The translations under genes and the position numbers were made by a program. From Rubellimicrobium roseum (lineage in GTDB: Bacteria; Pseudomonadota; Alphaproteobacteria; Rhodobacterales; Rhodobacteraceae), in assembly GCF_006152145.1 (NCBI RefSeq), contig NZ_VDFV01000001.1, positions 124,001 to 188,000 of the forward strand: 64,000 nucleotides of DNA. Direction: 5' to 3'. The first letter of the stretch is position 1. Every line of letters starts with the position of its first letter. Below, one piece after another: positions 1-9,868 of the stretch. The notes under the pieces were generated by a model, which saw only the letters and a program-made list of their open reading frames with translations, was not told the DNA's origin and made no database searches.

Positions 1-986
1 CGGTGCTCGACAAGTACCCGTCCTCCACGACTCACCTGTCGCTCCTGAACCTCGCCATGCGCATGGGCGGCCCGCGCGAGGCGCTGTGGCACGCCATCAT
101 CCGCCGCAACCACGGCCTGACGCACTTCATCGTCGGCCGCGACCACGCGGGTCCGGGCAAGAACAGCCAAGGCAAGGACTTCTACGACCCCTATGCCGCC
201 CAAGAGCTGGTGCGCCAGCACCAGGCCGAGGTCGGCATCGAGATGGTCGACTTCAAGCAGATGGTCTACGTGCAGGAGAAGGCGCAGTACTTCCCCGTGG
301 ACGAGGTGCCCGAGGGCTCGACCGTGCTCGACATCTCGGGCACCGAGCTGCGCCGTCGCCTACGCGAGGGCCTCGAGATCCCCGACTGGTTCTCCTTCCC
401 CGAGGTGGTCAAGCAACTCCGCAAGACCTCGCCGGAGCGGTCCAAGCAGGGCTTTACGGTGTTCTTCACCGGCTTCTCGGGCAGCGGGAAATCCACCATC
501 GCCAACGCGCTCATGGTCAAGCTCATGGAGATGGGCGGCCGTCCCGTGACGTTGCTGGACGGCGACGTTGTGCGCAAGCATCTGTCGAGCGAGCTCGGCT
601 TCTCCAAGGAGCACCGGGACATCAACATCAAGCGGATCGGCTACGTTGCGAGCGAGATCACCAAGAACGGCGGCATCGCGATCTGCGCCCCCATCGCCCC
701 CTACGCGGCCACCCGCCGCGAGGTCCGCGAGATGATCGAGGCCTTCGGCGCCTTCATCGAGGTGCACGTCGCGACCTCCATCGAGGAATGCGAGCGCCGC
801 GACCGCAAGGGCCTCTACAAGCTCGCGCGCGAAGGCAAGATCAAGGAGTTCACCGGCATCTCGGACCCGTACGACGTGCCGGCGGCCCCCGAGCTGCGCG
901 TCGACACCGAGGGCCTCGATGTCGACACCTGCGCGCACCAGGTGATCCTGAAGCTCGAAGCCATGGGCCTCATCAAGGGCCAGTGA
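1..986 (+). CDS. sat/cysC: Sat-CysC fusion: sulfate adenylyltransferase / adenylylsulfate kinase (5' partial)
   Basis: The gene enters from the left edge, so the N-terminal half is missing. The visible first ~140 residues are the C-terminal part of ATP sulfurylase, with the GRDHAGPGKNS motif of the nucleotide site. From about residue 150 an APS kinase domain follows, with P-loop GFSGSGKST and the DGDVVRKHL stretch. The enzyme would turn sulfate and ATP into APS and then PAPS in the cytoplasm for sulfate assimilation. Fusion of Sat to CysC is a known arrangement in alphaproteobacteria. A strong hairpin follows the stop codon directly. Function is secure; only the start lies outside the window. 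Confidence 0.95.
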   Translation, partial: VLDKYPSSTTHLSLLNLAMRMGGPREALWHAIIRRNHGLTHFIVGRDHAGPGKNSQGKDFYDPYAAQELVRQHQAEVGIEMVDFKQMVYVQEKAQYFPVDEVPEGSTVLDISGTELRRRLREGLEIPDWFSFPEVVKQLRKTSPERSKQGFTVFFTGFSGSGKSTIANALMVKLMEMGGRPVTLLDGDVVRKHLSSELGFSKEHRDINIKRIGYVASEITKNGGIAICAPIAPYAATRREVREMIEAFGAFIEVHVATSIEECERRDRKGLYKLAREGKIKEFTGISDPYDVPAAPELRVDTEGLDVDTCAHQVILKLEAMGLIKGQ

Positions 987-992
987 ACGACG

Positions 993-1015
993 AAGGGGGC
1001 CGCGAGGCCCCCTTT
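993..1015. terminator. Rho-independent terminator after sat-cysC
   Basis: A perfect stem GGGGGCC/GGCCCCC with a GCGA loop is flanked by AA on the left and TTT on the right. It lies 7 nt after the sat-cysC stop and before the convergent cytochrome b561 gene, so it may serve both strands. Confidence 0.75.
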
Positions 1016-1040
1016 CCACATCCGTCCGGGATGCCCTGGC

Positions 1041-1571
1041 TCAGGTGCCGGCGGTCGGACGGACGATGCGGCGGATGATGTTCTCGCCCAGCACCAGATG
1101 GACGAGCGCGCCGCCCACGTGCAGCACGAACAGAGCCACCCAGACCCAGGCCAGCAGGCTGTGCAGCGCCCCCGCCCAGCCCGCGCCCGCGAACCACGCG
1201 AGCAGGCCCAGAGGCGGCATGGCCAGAAGCACCACGTAGAAGGCCCAATGATTGATCATGCCGAGCTTGGCCAGAAGCGGGTGCTTGCTGTCCGCAGCGG
1301 TCTCGACCGGGCGGCGAAGGCGGGCCGTCAGCCGCGCGAGCATGATGAGGAAGATCGTGATGCCGATGCAGATGTGCATGAAGGCGGCGCCGTAGTTCGA
1401 CACGAACTGCCCCGCCTCCAAGGCCTCGTAGGTTTCCGACATCCCCTGGCCCAGGAGCCAGTTCACCACCACGAGCACGGCGATCGTCCAGTGCAGCGTG
1501 ATCTGGTAGGAGGAATAGCCGTGCCGCGCGTGGGCGGCTCGTTCCGATGGTGCCGTGGGTGTCGTGGTCAT
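1041..1571 (-). CDS. Cytochrome b561 family protein
   Basis: A 176-residue integral membrane protein with four hydrophobic segments. Histidines suited to bind two b-type hemes lie in an HW pair near residue 27, MHICIG near 66, LHSLLAW near 137 and LHVGGALVH near 150, the pattern of the CybB-like cytochrome b561 family. These proteins move electrons from the quinol pool in the inner membrane, but the partner here is unknown. It is convergent with sat-cysC and shares the terminator region. A long plus-strand frame across the same bases is a GC-rich shadow. Confidence 0.88.
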   Translation of the reverse strand: MTTTPTAPSERAAHARHGYSSYQITLHWTIAVLVVVNWLLGQGMSETYEALEAGQFVSNYGAAFMHICIGITIFLIMLARLTARLRRPVETAADSKHPLLAKLGMINHWAFYVVLLAMPPLGLLAWFAGAGWAGALHSLLAWVWVALFVLHVGGALVHLVLGENIIRRIVRPTAGT

Positions 1572-1678
1572 GCCTAGGTCCGGATGGCGGGGTCCCTGCG
1601 CCCCTGTGTCGGGCTAAACCTGACACGACCGGCCACTAAATCAATCCCCCCTGCCCGCTGCGTCGCGGACAGGCCTCC

Positions 1679-1918
1679 TCAGTGAACGGTGACCGGAACC
1701 CGATCGTACTGGCGCGCAAGCACATAGGCCAGGTTGCGGTCCGCCACGAGAGCGAGTTGCTGGCCGTCCGCGTCATGGACGGCGAAGATCGTCTCGAGCT
1801 CGCCCGCCTGCTCGCGCAGCTCATCGGGAAGATCGGCGACCGCCACGGGCTTCACATACACGATGTGGGCGCCTAGCGCCTGAAGGTCCGGCTTGGGCCG
1901 GTGTGCGTCATAGTTCAC
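1679..1918 (-). CDS. DUF1150 family protein (Hsp20 partner gene)
   Basis: A 79-residue soluble protein. It matches the small DUF1150 family, which is regularly found directly downstream of a small heat shock protein in Rhodobacterales. Its start overlaps the hsp20 stop by 4 nt (ATGA), so the two are translationally coupled and share the heat-shock-like promoter upstream of hsp20. The biochemical role is not known. The middle reads as a small beta-rich fold (AVHDADGQQLALVADR). Confidence 0.8.
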   Translation of the reverse strand: MNYDAHRPKPDLQALGAHIVYVKPVAVADLPDELREQAGELETIFAVHDADGQQLALVADRNLAYVLARQYDRVPVTVH

Positions 1919-2337
1919 TTGACCCCACTCCTCTTGATACGGACGGTCTGGACGACCGTCTCGGGGACATGGCGGGTCAGGTCGACGTGAAGGAGTCCGT
2001 TCTCCATCACCGCCTCTCCCACCTCAACGCCTTCGGCCAGCACAAAGCTCCGCTGGAATTGCCGTGATGCGATGCCCCGGTGCAGAAAAACCCGGCCCTG
2101 CTCGTCGTCGGTCTGCCGCCCGCGGATCACGAGCTGCCGGTCCTCGACGGTGATCGACAGGTCGGCTTCGGTGAAGCCGGCCACCGCGAGGGTGATCCGG
2201 TACGACCGATCCGAGGTCTGCTCGATGTTGTAGGGGGGGTATCCGTCGTTGCCCGTCTTGGCCGTCCGTTCCACCAGGCGTTCGAGCTGCTCGAAGCCAA
2301 GAAGGTACGGATGGGTTCCCAAGGTGAGTTTGGTCAT
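1915..2337 (-). CDS. ibpA: Small heat shock protein, Hsp20/IbpA family
   Basis: A 140-residue alpha-crystallin chaperone. The N-terminal PPYNIEQ stretch precedes the crystallin core with YRITLAVAGF, LVIRGRQ and the FLHRGIASRQFQRSF segment typical of bacterial IbpA-type proteins. Such proteins bind unfolding polypeptides in the cytoplasm without ATP and hand them to DnaK or ClpB. An AAAGGAC ribosome site lies 8 nt before the ATG. The gene leads a two-gene operon with DUF1150 and has a sigma-32-like promoter about 70 nt upstream. Confidence 0.93.
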   Translation of the reverse strand: MTKLTLGTHPYLLGFEQLERLVERTAKTGNDGYPPYNIEQTSDRSYRITLAVAGFTEADLSITVEDRQLVIRGRQTDDEQGRVFLHRGIASRQFQRSFVLAEGVEVGEAVMENGLLHVDLTRHVPETVVQTVRIKRSGVK

Positions 2338-2405
2338 TGCGACACGTCCTTTGCGCGAAAGCGACCGTCATGCGCGGCCCCCTGGATGGGCGGCCGCTCG
2401 TTGGG

Positions 2406-2435
2406 AATATGGGGAAGGCGGGGGCGTCCAGCAAG
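2406..2435 (-). promoter_or_regulatory. Putative sigma-32 (RpoH) promoter of hsp20
   Basis: On the minus strand, CTTG (2435-2432) is followed after 17 nt by CCCCATATT (2414-2406). This is close to the heat-shock consensus CTTGAA-N13/15-CCCCATNT, with slightly long spacing, and it is placed correctly for the hsp20 start at 2337. It is a visual match, and no other promoter-like sequence was seen in this gap. Confidence 0.55.
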
Positions 2436-2500
2436 GCCTCCCGAGGGCTGGCCCCCGGAGGGTTGAACGGATAAAGTCGGCTCACCCTGGCGAGGACCCG

Positions 2501-2719
2501 ATGAACATAACCACCGCGATGGACGAGGCCGAGGTGCTGCGCGTGGAGCTTGAGGTGCTCCGGCGCGAGCACCGGGATCTCGACGAGGCGATCCAGGCGC
2601 TCGAGGCCGAGGGGTCGCGCGACGTGCTGACGATCCGGCGCAAGAAGAAGGAGAAGCTCGTCCTGAAGGATCGCATCCGCCTGATCGAGGACCGGCTCCT
2701 GCCGGACATCATCGCCTGA
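2501..2719 (+). CDS. YdcH/DUF465 family small protein
   Basis: A 72-residue protein that is almost wholly helical and charged (Glu/Arg/Lys-rich), as in the YdcH/DUF465 family of short two-helix hairpins. Typical features are an N-terminal heptad-like [16 protein letters not shown], a central basic [12 protein letters not shown] and an acidic end. No molecular function is established. The ATG at 2501 was chosen because a GAGGA site lies just before it and family members start there. Its stop overlaps the purE start (TGATG), so it is co-translated with purE-purK. Confidence 0.85.
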   Translation: MNITTAMDEAEVLRVELEVLRREHRDLDEAIQALEAEGSRDVLTIRRKKKEKLVLKDRIRLIEDRLLPDIIA

Positions 2720-3198
2720 TGGCTCCCATCGGCATCATCATGGGAAGCCAGTCCGACTGGCCCACGATGCGCGAGGCCGCGCGCGTCCTGGACGAGCTGG
2801 GGCTGGGCCACGAGGTCCGCATCGTCTCGGCGCACCGCACGCCCGACCGGCTGTGGTCCTACGGCAAGGAGGCCCGCGCGCGCGGGATCAAGGTCATCAT
2901 CGCAGGCGCCGGCGGCGCCGCGCACCTGCCGGGCATGATGGCCTCCAAGACCTCCGTGCCCGTGGTGGGCGTGCCGATCGAGACGCGCGCGCTAGGCGGG
3001 CTCGATTCTCTCTACTCCATCGTGCAGATGCCGCGCGGTTTTCCCGTGGCGACCATGGCCATCGGCGCCGCAGGGGCAGTGAACGCCGCCCTGATGGCGG
3101 CCGGCATCCTCGCCGTCTCGGACGACGCGCTCGCTCAGCGGCTCGACGCTTGGCGCGAGGCTCTCTCCGCCTCGGTTCCGGAGGTTCCCGTTGACTGA
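2719..3198 (+). CDS. purE: N5-carboxyaminoimidazole ribonucleotide mutase PurE
   Basis: A 159-residue class I PurE, the usual length. It carries the substrate-site motifs GSQSDWPTM near residue 10, SAHRTPDR near 40 and [12 protein letters not shown] near 64. It converts N5-CAIR made by PurK to CAIR in purine synthesis, as a cytoplasmic octamer. It overlaps the upstream DUF465 gene by one base and purK by 8 nt. Confidence 0.97.
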   Translation: MAPIGIIMGSQSDWPTMREAARVLDELGLGHEVRIVSAHRTPDRLWSYGKEARARGIKVIIAGAGGAAHLPGMMASKTSVPVVGVPIETRALGGLDSLYSIVQMPRGFPVATMAIGAAGAVNAALMAAGILAVSDDALAQRLDAWREALSASVPEVPVD

Positions 3199-4255
3199 CG
3201 CCTTGGCGCCCGGCGCCACTATCGGAATCCTCGGGGGCGGGCAGCTCGGCCGGATGCTGGCGATGGCTGCCGCCCGGCTCGGCTTCCACGTCCATATCTA
3301 CGACCCCGACCAAGGCTGCCCCTCGGCCGAAGTGGCGCAGCGCACGACGCATGCGACCTATGAGGACGCCGATGCGCTGCGCGCCTTCGCGCAGTCCGTG
3401 GACGTGGTGACCTACGAATTCGAGAACATCCCGCCCGCAGCGCTCGACCTGATCGAAGCCGTCGTGCCGATCAGGCCCAATCGCCGGGCGCTGGCCACCT
3501 CGCGCGACCGGCTCACGGAAAAGACCTTCCTGCACGAACTGGGCCTCGGCACCGCGCGCTTCGCCGCGGTGGACGACGAGGACGACCTCCTCGCGGCCTT
3601 GGCCGTGATCGGTACCCCGTCGATCCTCAAGACCCGGACCCTGGGCTACGACGGCAAGGGGCAGGCGCGGATCATGTCCCCCGGTGAGACCAATTCCGCC
3701 TATGCCCAGATGGGCGGCCGTCCCGCCATCCTTGAGGGATTCGTGTCCTTTGACCGCGAGATCTCGGTAATCGCCGCGCGCGGGCTGGACGGGTCCGTGG
3801 CGGCCTACGATCCGGGTGAGAACGTTCACGAAGGTGGCATCCTGCGGACGACGACCGTGCCCGCGCGGCTTTCGCCCACGATGCGCTCGGACGCCGTTCT
3901 GGCGGCGGCGCGCATCCTGAACGCGCTCGACTACGTGGGTGTGCTGGGGGTGGAGTTCTTCGTGGCCCCGCAAGGGCTTCTCGTCAACGAGATCGCGCCG
4001 CGCGTGCACAACTCGGGCCACTGGACCGAAGCCGGCTGCCTTGTCGACCAGTTCGAGCAGCACATCCGCGCGGTCAGCGGCCTGCCGCTCGGCGACGGCT
4101 CGCGTCACGCCGATGTGGTGATGGAAAACCTGATCGGTGACGACATGGACCGTTTGCCCGACCTCCTGAAGGAGGGGGCGCGACTTCACCTCTATGGCAA
4201 GGCCGAGACGCGCGATGGCCGCAAGATGGGCCACGTGAATCGCCTGCGGCGGTGA
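3191..4255 (+). CDS. purK: 5-(carboxyamino)imidazole ribonucleotide synthase PurK
   Basis: A 354-residue ATP-grasp enzyme. The N-terminal [11 protein letters not shown] motif is the PurK nucleotide-fold hallmark. Later come [12 protein letters not shown] and the C-terminal [13 protein letters not shown] signature. It carboxylates AIR with ATP and bicarbonate for PurE next door. The start is a TTG at 3191, preceded by GGAGG at the right distance and lying inside the last codons of purE. This overlap suggests coupled translation. Confidence 0.96.
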   Translation: MTDALAPGATIGILGGGQLGRMLAMAAARLGFHVHIYDPDQGCPSAEVAQRTTHATYEDADALRAFAQSVDVVTYEFENIPPAALDLIEAVVPIRPNRRALATSRDRLTEKTFLHELGLGTARFAAVDDEDDLLAALAVIGTPSILKTRTLGYDGKGQARIMSPGETNSAYAQMGGRPAILEGFVSFDREISVIAARGLDGSVAAYDPGENVHEGGILRTTTVPARLSPTMRSDAVLAAARILNALDYVGVLGVEFFVAPQGLLVNEIAPRVHNSGHWTEAGCLVDQFEQHIRAVSGLPLGDGSRHADVVMENLIGDDMDRLPDLLKEGARLHLYGKAETRDGRKMGHVNRLRR

Positions 4256-4338
4256 CGAGCACTCCATAGGGCTGTCCTCGCCCAGCTCTCCGGCCCGCCC
4301 CATGGCGGCCAGTCCGGGGGCGCTGAGGGCTGGACGTC

Positions 4339-4854
4339 ATGGCTCCACGAACCCTGACCCGGTCGCAGGCACCCCTTGCCTCCCCCGGCCTGAGCGGTCA
4401 CGCTTCGGGCATGCCGACACCCCGCCTTGCTGTCCGTGCGGTCATACTGCGGGACGACCGCCTCCTCGTCGTGAACGCCTGGAAGGGGCGCACCCATCTG
4501 TGGTGCGCGCCGGGAGGTGGCGTCGAGTTGCATCAGTCCCTGACCGACGCCTTGGCTCGCGAGGTGCGCGAAGAGACCGGCCTGGGGATCGAGGTCGGCG
4601 AGCCTTGCCTGGTCAACGAGTTCCACGATCCCCACGGCCCCTTCCATCAGGTCGACATCTACTTCCGCTGCCGGATCACCAGCGGCGCTCCCGACGGCGA
4701 TTGGGTCGATCCCGAGGGGGTCGTGTCGCACCGGCTCTGGGTCACGCGAGCCGAAATGGCGTCGCTCCGGGTCAAGCCGGACAGCCTCGCGGCGGTGGCC
4801 TGGGACGGCGCCGATGCCATCACCTACGACCCCTTGGAGCCCATCGTTCGTTGA
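4339..4854 (+). CDS. NUDIX hydrolase
   Basis: A 171-residue protein if started at 4339 (GAGG about 10 nt upstream), or 147 residues if started at the ATG at 4411, which gives the more usual family N-terminus MPTPRLAVRAV. The Nudix box spans residues 60-82 and ends in the catalytic helix REVREETG. The first conserved Glu of the box (G-x5-E) is Gln66, while the metal-binding REVREE part is intact. It should hydrolyse a nucleoside diphosphate linked to some moiety, but the substrate cannot be told. It stands alone after purK. Confidence 0.85.
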   Translation: MAPRTLTRSQAPLASPGLSGHASGMPTPRLAVRAVILRDDRLLVVNAWKGRTHLWCAPGGGVELHQSLTDALAREVREETGLGIEVGEPCLVNEFHDPHGPFHQVDIYFRCRITSGAPDGDWVDPEGVVSHRLWVTRAEMASLRVKPDSLAAVAWDGADAITYDPLEPIVR

Positions 4855-5101
4855 TCCGGCGGCAGAGGCGGCGTTCGTCCGGCGTCTGGCGACGTGCGGC
4901 GGATGATCTGAAACTCAAGCTCGGCCAGTCAGGCTCTCCCAAGCCTCTCGAGCTGTTCTTCTCCGCCAGTCGGACAGCTGGAAACCAGAGAACCGCTCGA
5001 GGTCAGGCCGTCCGACTGGGGCAAGCTGACAGGTCCTCGGATCAAAGGATCGGGCACACCGGCCTGAGCGAACCTGCGCCTCCCTCGCCCGACTCTCGCC
5101 A

Positions 5102-5956
5102 TCAGGCCGCGTCGAGCAGCGTCGAGGCCTCGCAGATACGGCTCTGGGTCCTCAGACGCGCCTGGGACAGCGCGGATTTGGCCCGCTGCAGCACCGGGTC
5201 ACCATCCGGGCCGCCCATGTGCTGGGCCAAGCCCACCGAGATCGTCACCGGGCCACCCTTGGTGCGCACCCGCATCTCCACGGCGCGGCGCAGGCGCTCG
5301 GCCACCCCGCGCACCGTCTCGGGCGCGAGGGCCGGCAGGAGCGCCACAAAATCCTGGTCGTCGAGCCGCGCCAGGACGTCGCCGGGACGGAGCGTCGCGC
5401 GCGCCTGCCGGACGAGGGTGCGCAGCGCCTCATCCTCGGCATCGCGGCCCCAGCGGTGACGGATCGTGTCCAGGTCGTCCACGCCGAAGCGCAGGACCCA
5501 GCCCGGCGCCCCGCCCGCCATCTCGGCCTCGAGTCCCCGCTGGTTGAGCGCGCCGGTCAGGGGATCGATGTCCGACACCGAGCGAGCCCCGCCCATGACG
5601 AAGCTGGCCTGGTCCATGAGCCGGTTGACCTGCCGCATCAGGCGGCCGGGCTCGTCCCCGAAGGTCTTGGGCAGGTGGCCGGGGTGCCAGCCCTCCTGCC
5701 AGTCGTCGAGATGCGCCGCCAGGAGGCGCAGCGGCTGCAGGAGGGCCTGGAGAAGGACGAGGACGACGGCGGTCCAGGCCAGCGCCGCCCCGGCCGCGAC
5801 GCCCGCTCGCCAGGGATCGGAGAGCGCACCGGAGTCGTGACGGAGAAGGGCCACGAGGGCGCCGAGCGGAACGAGGATGCCCAGGGCCGCGACCAGGGCG
5901 ATCTTGGCGCCGAAGCTGCGCGGGAAGACGCGCGACAAGAGGCGGTAAAGCCACAT
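5102..5956 (-). CDS. Membrane protein with degenerate GGDEF domain
   Basis: A 284-residue protein with two transmembrane helices (about 19-38 and 51-73), a short linker and a C-terminal GGDEF-like domain. Fold landmarks DIDPLTGALNQRGLE and ISVGLA are present, but the active-site GGDEF motif reads DDQDF (about 199-203). The upstream RxxD inhibitory-site motif is kept as RPGD (190-193). It probably cannot make c-di-GMP and may instead bind it or act as a dimerising scaffold (inference). The ATG at 5956 has GAGG 5 nt upstream; an in-frame TTG at 5986 is less likely. It lies downstream of groEL, separated by the terminator at 6037-6060. Confidence 0.82.
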   Translation of the reverse strand: MWLYRLLSRVFPRSFGAKIALVAALGILVPLGALVALLRHDSGALSDPWRAGVAAGAALAWTAVVLVLLQALLQPLRLLAAHLDDWQEGWHPGHLPKTFGDEPGRLMRQVNRLMDQASFVMGGARSVSDIDPLTGALNQRGLEAEMAGGAPGWVLRFGVDDLDTIRHRWGRDAEDEALRTLVRQARATLRPGDVLARLDDQDFVALLPALAPETVRGVAERLRRAVEMRVRTKGGPVTISVGLAQHMGGPDGDPVLQRAKSALSQARLRTQSRICEASTLLDAA

Positions 5957-6036
5957 GGAAGCCTCATGGGATGTCTCTTCCCGCAAGCCTCTCAGAAGTG
6001 GATGAAGAGCAGGTTAACGGGCGCATCCGAATGCAG

Positions 6037-6060
6037 AAAGGGCGCCCGAAGGCGCCCTTT
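6037..6060 (-). terminator. Terminator of the groES-groEL operon
   Basis: A perfect 10-bp stem AAAGGGCGCC/GGCGCCCTTT closes a 4-base loop about 25 nt after the groEL stop. Read on the minus strand it ends in TTT, a standard intrinsic terminator. Confidence 0.85.
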
Positions 6061-6085
6061 CCGTGGATGCTGGTCGTGAGGACGA

Positions 6086-7744
<1,659 letters not shown>

Positions 7745-7757
7745 TCAGATGTTGAAA

Positions 7758-8075
7758 TCAGGCGGCGGCGGCTTGGGAAGCGGAGGTCTCGATGATGCCG
7801 AGAATGTCCGATTCCTTCATGATCAGGTATTCCTGGCCATCGATGGTGACCTCGGTCCCCGACCACTTGCCGAAGAGGATGCGGTCGCCGGCCTTGACGG
7901 CGGGCGCGATCAGCTCGCCCGAGTCCTTGCGGGCGCCTTCACCGACGGCGATCACTTCGCCCTCGGCCGGCTTTTCCTTGGCGGAGTCGGGGATGATGAG
8001 CCCCCCCTTGGTCTTCTCTTCGCTCTGCACGCGGCGCACCAGCACCCGGTCGTGAAGCGGCTTGAACGAGGCCAT
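7758..8075 (-). CDS. groS: Co-chaperonin GroES (10 kDa)
   Basis: A 105-residue co-chaperonin. The start at 8075 gives the family N-terminus [15 protein letters not shown]; an upstream in-frame extension to 8123 would run into the CIRCE element and is rejected. The mobile-loop region [18 protein letters not shown] and the closing [13 protein letters not shown] are present. The last residues are an unusual SASQAAAA tail. It caps the GroEL ring and is the first gene of the operon. Confidence 0.98.
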   Translation of the reverse strand: MASFKPLHDRVLVRRVQSEEKTKGGLIIPDSAKEKPAEGEVIAVGEGARKDSGELIAPAVKAGDRILFGKWSGTEVTIDGQEYLIMKESDILGIIETSASQAAAA

Positions 8076-8116
8076 TGTGAAGCTCCCAGTGTTCTTCGTG
8101 TTCGATCCCTGGTGTG

Positions 8117-8143
8117 TTAGCACTCACCAGCCGGGAGTGCTAG
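8117..8143 (-). promoter_or_regulatory. CIRCE operator (HrcA-binding) before groES
   Basis: The inverted repeat TTAGCACTC-N9-GAGTGCTAG lies at 8117-8125 and 8135-8143. It matches the CIRCE consensus TTAGCACTC-N9-GAGTGCTAA in all but the last base, so the operon should be repressed by HrcA. The gene for HrcA is not in this window. Confidence 0.93.
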
Positions 8144-8150
8144 CGGCGTC

Positions 8151-8179
8151 GAGATAGGAAAACGCTTCGCGGCTGTCAA
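8151..8179 (-). promoter_or_regulatory. Sigma-70 promoter of groES-groEL
   Basis: On the minus strand, TTGACA (8179-8174) and TATCTC (8156-8151) are separated by 17 nt. The start of transcription would fall at the edge of the CIRCE element, as expected for HrcA repression. Confidence 0.75.
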
Positions 8180-8200
8180 CGGGGTCGGTCACCGAAACGC

Positions 8201-8226
8201 GACCGGCCGCCCGAAGGCGGCCGGTC
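8201..8226 (-). terminator. Hairpin after the BON-domain gene
   Basis: A perfect 11-bp stem GACCGGCCGCC/GGCGGCCGGTC with a 4-base loop starts 24 nt after the stop of the BON-domain gene. Only a short TTT lies beyond it on the minus strand, so it is a moderately good intrinsic terminator and may also insulate the groES promoter region. Confidence 0.6.
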
Positions 8227-8250
8227 CATGCCGATCCCGAAAGGGCCGGG

Positions 8251-9771
8251 TCAGGTGCGGCTGGTCGAGCCCGAGCTTCCCGACGACCCGGTGCCGGTCG
8301 ACCCGGACATGGAGCCGGTGCTGCCCGAGGTGCCCGACGAGGCGGTGCTCGACGAGCCCGAGCCGCTCAGCGACGAGCCGGTCGAGGACCCGTAGGTCGT
8401 GCCCGAGCTTCCGCCGGTCGAGGAGCCGGACGAGCCGCTGCCCGACGAGCCGAAGAGGGACCCGGACGAGCCGCCGAAGCCGGAGGACTGGCTTTCGATG
8501 CGCAGGTTGTTCTGGACGTGCTTCACGCCCGAGACGTCGTCCGCGACATCCTCGGCCCGGCGCTTCTCGTAGCGCGAGTTCACGGTGCCCGAGAGCGTGA
8601 CCTCGCCGTCCTTGACCGACACGTCGATCTCGGAGGCGTCGATGCCCGCGTAGGACAGGCGCTCGTTCACGTCCTCCTCGATGCGCTGGTCGGAGCGGGT
8701 GTAGCCCTTGGGCCCGCGGCCGCGCTGCTGGCCTTGGCCCTGCTCGCCGCCGAAGCCCAGCGCCGAGGCCGCCGCGCCGATCAGGCCGCCGACGAGCCCG
8801 CCGCCGTAGTTGCCGCCCTGCTGGCCGGACTGGCCGCTGAACTGGCTCTGCTGGTCATGGCCCTGCGAGCCGTAGCCCTGGCCATAGCCGCCCTGCGACC
8901 CGTAGCCTTGACCGCCATAGCCGCCCTGCTGGCCGCCATAGCCACCGCCGTACTGGCTCTGCTGCCCGTAGCCGCCATGGGACTGGCTTCCCTGACCGTA
9001 GCCGCCCATGCCGACGCCGCTCTGGCCGTAGCCGCCGTGCTGCTGGCTCCCTTGGCCGCCGTACTGGCTCTGCTGGTGGCCGCCATGGCCGTAGCCGCCC
9101 GAGGAGCCGTAGCCGCCCTGGCCGCCGTAGCTGGACCCGCCGCCCTGCGAGCCCTGCCCCGCGCCGCCGAAGCCGCCCGTGCCCTGGCCGTAGCCGCCTT
9201 GGCCGAAGGTCGAGCCCGACTGCTGGCCGTAGCCGTAGTTGTGCTGGCTGCTGCCCTGGTTGTGCTGGCCGCCCTGGCCGTAGCCGTAGCCGCCCATGCC
9301 GAAGCCGCCCTGCCCGCCCTGCGAGCCGTAGCCGCCCTGGCTGCCGCCGTAGCTGCCCGAACCCATGTCGGCGTAGCTCTGCGAGCCGCCCATGCCGCCC
9401 GAGCCATAGCCCGACTGGCCATAGGAGCCGCCGCCCTGCGAGCCCGCGAAGCCCGAGCCCATCCCGCTGCCCGAGCCGTAGCCGCCCGAGGAGCCCATGC
9501 CCCCAATGCCCTGGCTCTGGTGCGGCTGGCTGCCGCCATAGGAGCCGCCGTAGCTGCCGCCCGACTGCCCGTAGCTCCCGCCCATGCTGTAGCCGCCGCC
9601 TTGGCCCTGCTGGCCACCCGACTGCCCGTGCTGGTGCTGCTGGCCGCCCGTCATCGAGCCGGGGCCGCCGCCATAGCCGGTGCGGCTGTCGTAGTCGCCG
9701 CGCTGGCTGTGATCCTGCTGGTTCTGACCGCTGCCGTACCGGCGGTCGTTGTCATGATCATTCTGGGCCAT
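8251..9771 (-). CDS. Low-complexity Gly/Gln/Ser/Tyr-rich protein with one BON domain
   Basis: A 506-residue protein. The start at 9771 is fixed by the strong site AGGAGGAGAAG right before the ATG. Residues 1 to about 350 are almost only Gly, Gln, Ser, Tyr and some His, in imperfect repeats such as GYGSQGGYGQG and GGSYGGSYGGS. A single BON domain (about 357-425) follows, with the core SVKDGEVTLSGTV and VKHVQNNLRI. The last 80 residues are nearly pure Ser/Gly/Thr. No signal peptide or membrane segment is seen. BON domains bind membranes or periplasmic partners and occur in stress proteins such as OsmY. The N-terminal part resembles the prion-like domains of phase-separating proteins (inference). 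A candidate EcfG promoter lies upstream. Confidence 0.82.
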   Translation of the reverse strand: MAQNDHDNDRRYGSGQNQQDHSQRGDYDSRTGYGGGPGSMTGGQQHQHGQSGGQQGQGGGYSMGGSYGQSGGSYGGSYGGSQPHQSQGIGGMGSSGGYGSGSGMGSGFAGSQGGGSYGQSGYGSGGMGGSQSYADMGSGSYGGSQGGYGSQGGQGGFGMGGYGYGQGGQHNQGSSQHNYGYGQQSGSTFGQGGYGQGTGGFGGAGQGSQGGGSSYGGQGGYGSSGGYGHGGHQQSQYGGQGSQQHGGYGQSGVGMGGYGQGSQSHGGYGQQSQYGGGYGGQQGGYGGQGYGSQGGYGQGYGSQGHDQQSQFSGQSGQQGGNYGGGLVGGLIGAAASALGFGGEQGQGQQRGRGPKGYTRSDQRIEEDVNERLSYAGIDASEIDVSVKDGEVTLSGTVNSRYEKRRAEDVADDVSGVKHVQNNLRIESQSSGFGGSSGSLFGSSGSGSSGSSTGGSSGTTYGSSTGSSLSGSGSSSTASSGTSGSTGSMSGSTGTGSSGSSGSTSRT

Positions 9772-9843
9772 CTTCTCCTCCTGAGTTGACTGCCCGAATC
9801 CCGGAGACCCCGACGCGGGGCCATGCGGACTCAGCAGGGCGAA

Positions 9844-9868
9844 AACCCTCTTCCCAAAAGTCTGTTCC
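9844..9868 (-). promoter_or_regulatory. Candidate EcfG (general stress) promoter of the BON-domain gene
   Basis: On the minus strand, GGAAC (9868-9864) is followed after 16 nt by GGTT (9847-9844). The general-stress consensus in alphaproteobacteria is GGAAC-N16/17-CGTT. It lies about 75 nt before the chosen start codon. One base of the -10 element deviates, so this is a candidate only. Confidence 0.45.

Noticed and set aside
8076..8123. Longer groES start at 8123
   Set aside because: It would add 16 residues unlike any GroES and would place the start inside the CIRCE operator.
8781..9771. Short GC-rich repeats resembling a CRISPR array
   Set aside because: They are coding repeats (Gly/Gln/Tyr codons) without constant spacers and with variable units.
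8518..9789. A 423-codon Ala/Leu-rich plus-strand frame
   Set aside because: Antisense of the low-complexity BON gene, whose start has a strong ribosome site and whose BON domain is real.
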